Origin: Pseudomonadota bacterium
GTDB taxonomy: Bacteria; Pseudomonadota; Alphaproteobacteria; Micropepsales; Micropepsaceae
Length of the DNA stretch: 5,753 bases
Assembly (NCBI GenBank): GCA_023427355.1
Contig: JAEZBK010000170.1
Coordinates: 1-5,753, forward strand
Reading direction: 5' to 3'
Positions 5,176 through 5,753 of the stretch are shown here, piece by piece. The position numbers and the translations under genes are program-made. Within the stretch, counting starts at the first letter, position 1. Every line of letters begins with the position of its first letter. The notes beneath the pieces are model-generated. The model was not told where the DNA came from and did no database searches. It was given only the letters and a program-made list of their open reading frames with translations.

Positions 5176-5753
5176 ACTGGCAGCTTGCCTATGAAGCCGC
5201 GCAGCAATTCTTCCACACGCTGTGGAACGTCCTGCCCTGGATGGCGGGAATGGGCGTGGTCTTCACCGTCCTCAGCGCCTTCATGCCCTGCAATGCGGGC
5301 AAGCCCTGGTGGAAGAAGGACGGCCTGCTGACCGATCTGGGGTACTGGATCTTCGTGCCGGTGGTGACGCGCTATTTCCGCATCTGGGTCACGGTGGTGC
5401 TGACCATCCTGATCTTCGACATCACCGACGGCCAGGCGATCGCCGATTTCTACAATACCGGCCATGGCGTGATCGGCACCTGGCCGCTATGGCTGCAGGG
5501 GCTGTTCTTCCTGGTGGTCAGCGATTTCTGCCTCTACTGGAACCACCGCCTGTTCCATCGCCGCGGTTTCTGGAAATACCATGCCGTCCATCATGCCCCC
5601 GAACAGGTGGAATGGATTTCGGCCGCGCGCTTTCATCCGGTGAACCTGCTGTTCGGCACGGCGGCGGTGGACGTGGCGCTGCTGCTGGCGGGCGTGTCGC
5701 CGGAAGTCTTCATCGTGCTGGGACCGTTCAACACCATCATGTCGGTCTATGTC
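5172..5753 (+). CDS. Sterol desaturase/fatty acid hydroxylase family protein, partial at the window edge
   Basis: The frame opened by GTG at 5172 stays open for 194 codons to the window edge. The product is an integral membrane protein with hydrophobic segments near 18-38, 59-82, 106-122 and 159-190. It carries the histidine boxes of the non-haem di-iron sterol desaturase/fatty acid hydroxylase family: HRLFH (HxxxH) at 125-129, HAVHH (HxxHH) at 137-141, then RFHP at 153-156. The spacing and context (SDFCLYWNHRLFHR, FWKYHAVHHAPEQVEW) are typical. The last histidine box must lie beyond the window. Family members hydroxylate or desaturate lipids such as sterols, fatty acids, carotenoids or sphingolipids, and the substrate cannot be told here. 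The start codon overlaps the tadG stop in GTGA, with GGGTGAG a few bases upstream as a possible ribosome site, so translation is probably coupled to tadG. Confidence 0.88.
   Translation, partial: MNWQLAYEAAQQFFHTLWNVLPWMAGMGVVFTVLSAFMPCNAGKPWWKKDGLLTDLGYWIFVPVVTRYFRIWVTVVLTILIFDITDGQAIADFYNTGHGVIGTWPLWLQGLFFLVVSDFCLYWNHRLFHRRGFWKYHAVHHAPEQVEWISAARFHPVNLLFGTAAVDVALLLAGVSPEVFIVLGPFNTIMSVYV

Noticed and set aside
5091..5465. A 124-codon minus-strand frame opposite the tadG end and the hydroxylase start
   Set aside because: It is antisense to two supported genes. Its charged, His-rich product resembles no family.

Overview
The window is GC-rich, densely coded DNA that reads as alphaproteobacterial. 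Supporting signs are the strong G/C bias at third codon positions, the family mix (a small OmpA-like porin, a TesB thioesterase, Tad pilus genes, a sterol-desaturase-type hydroxylase) and a near-consensus CtrA box between the pilus genes. I cannot name a genus. Sphingomonadales, Caulobacterales or a Rhizomicrobium-like lineage would all fit.

Layout. At the left edge, on the minus strand, lies an outer-membrane beta-barrel protein with a clear signal peptide, cut by the window edge (1-642). A 313-bp divergent intergenic region follows (643-955). It is unusually structured: a split inverted repeat encloses about 93 bp, with a small hairpin inside it. On the plus strand comes a complete acyl-CoA thioesterase II, tesB (956-1780). 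It converges on two overlapping minus-strand genes for TadE-like pseudopilins (3013-2447, then 2453-1854). That pair ends in a hairpin terminator whose loop contains the stop codon.

A 188-bp divergent region (3014-3201) carries the CtrA-like site. To its right, on the plus strand, is a 657-residue TadG-like protein with a von Willebrand A domain split by a large Ser/Thr/Asn-rich insert (3202-5175). A four-base overlap (GTGA) joins it to the start of a sterol desaturase/fatty acid hydroxylase family membrane enzyme that runs off the right edge (5172-5753).

How the genes relate. The central unit is a set of minor components of a Tad (tight adherence, Flp) pilus: two TadE-like proteins on one strand and the TadG-like protein on the other, apparently fired from one shared control region. 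No ATPase, secretin, prepilin peptidase or Flp pilin gene lies in this window, so whether a full tad cluster is nearby cannot be judged. The thioesterase and porin on the left look like unrelated housekeeping and envelope genes. The hydroxylase is tied to tadG by overlapping start and stop codons, so it may be co-translated with it, but a functional link is only inferred.

The most notable signals are the repeat structure at 784-917, the CtrA-like box, the insert in the TadG vWA domain and the tadG-hydroxylase coupling. I saw no convincing evidence of a wholly new biological system.
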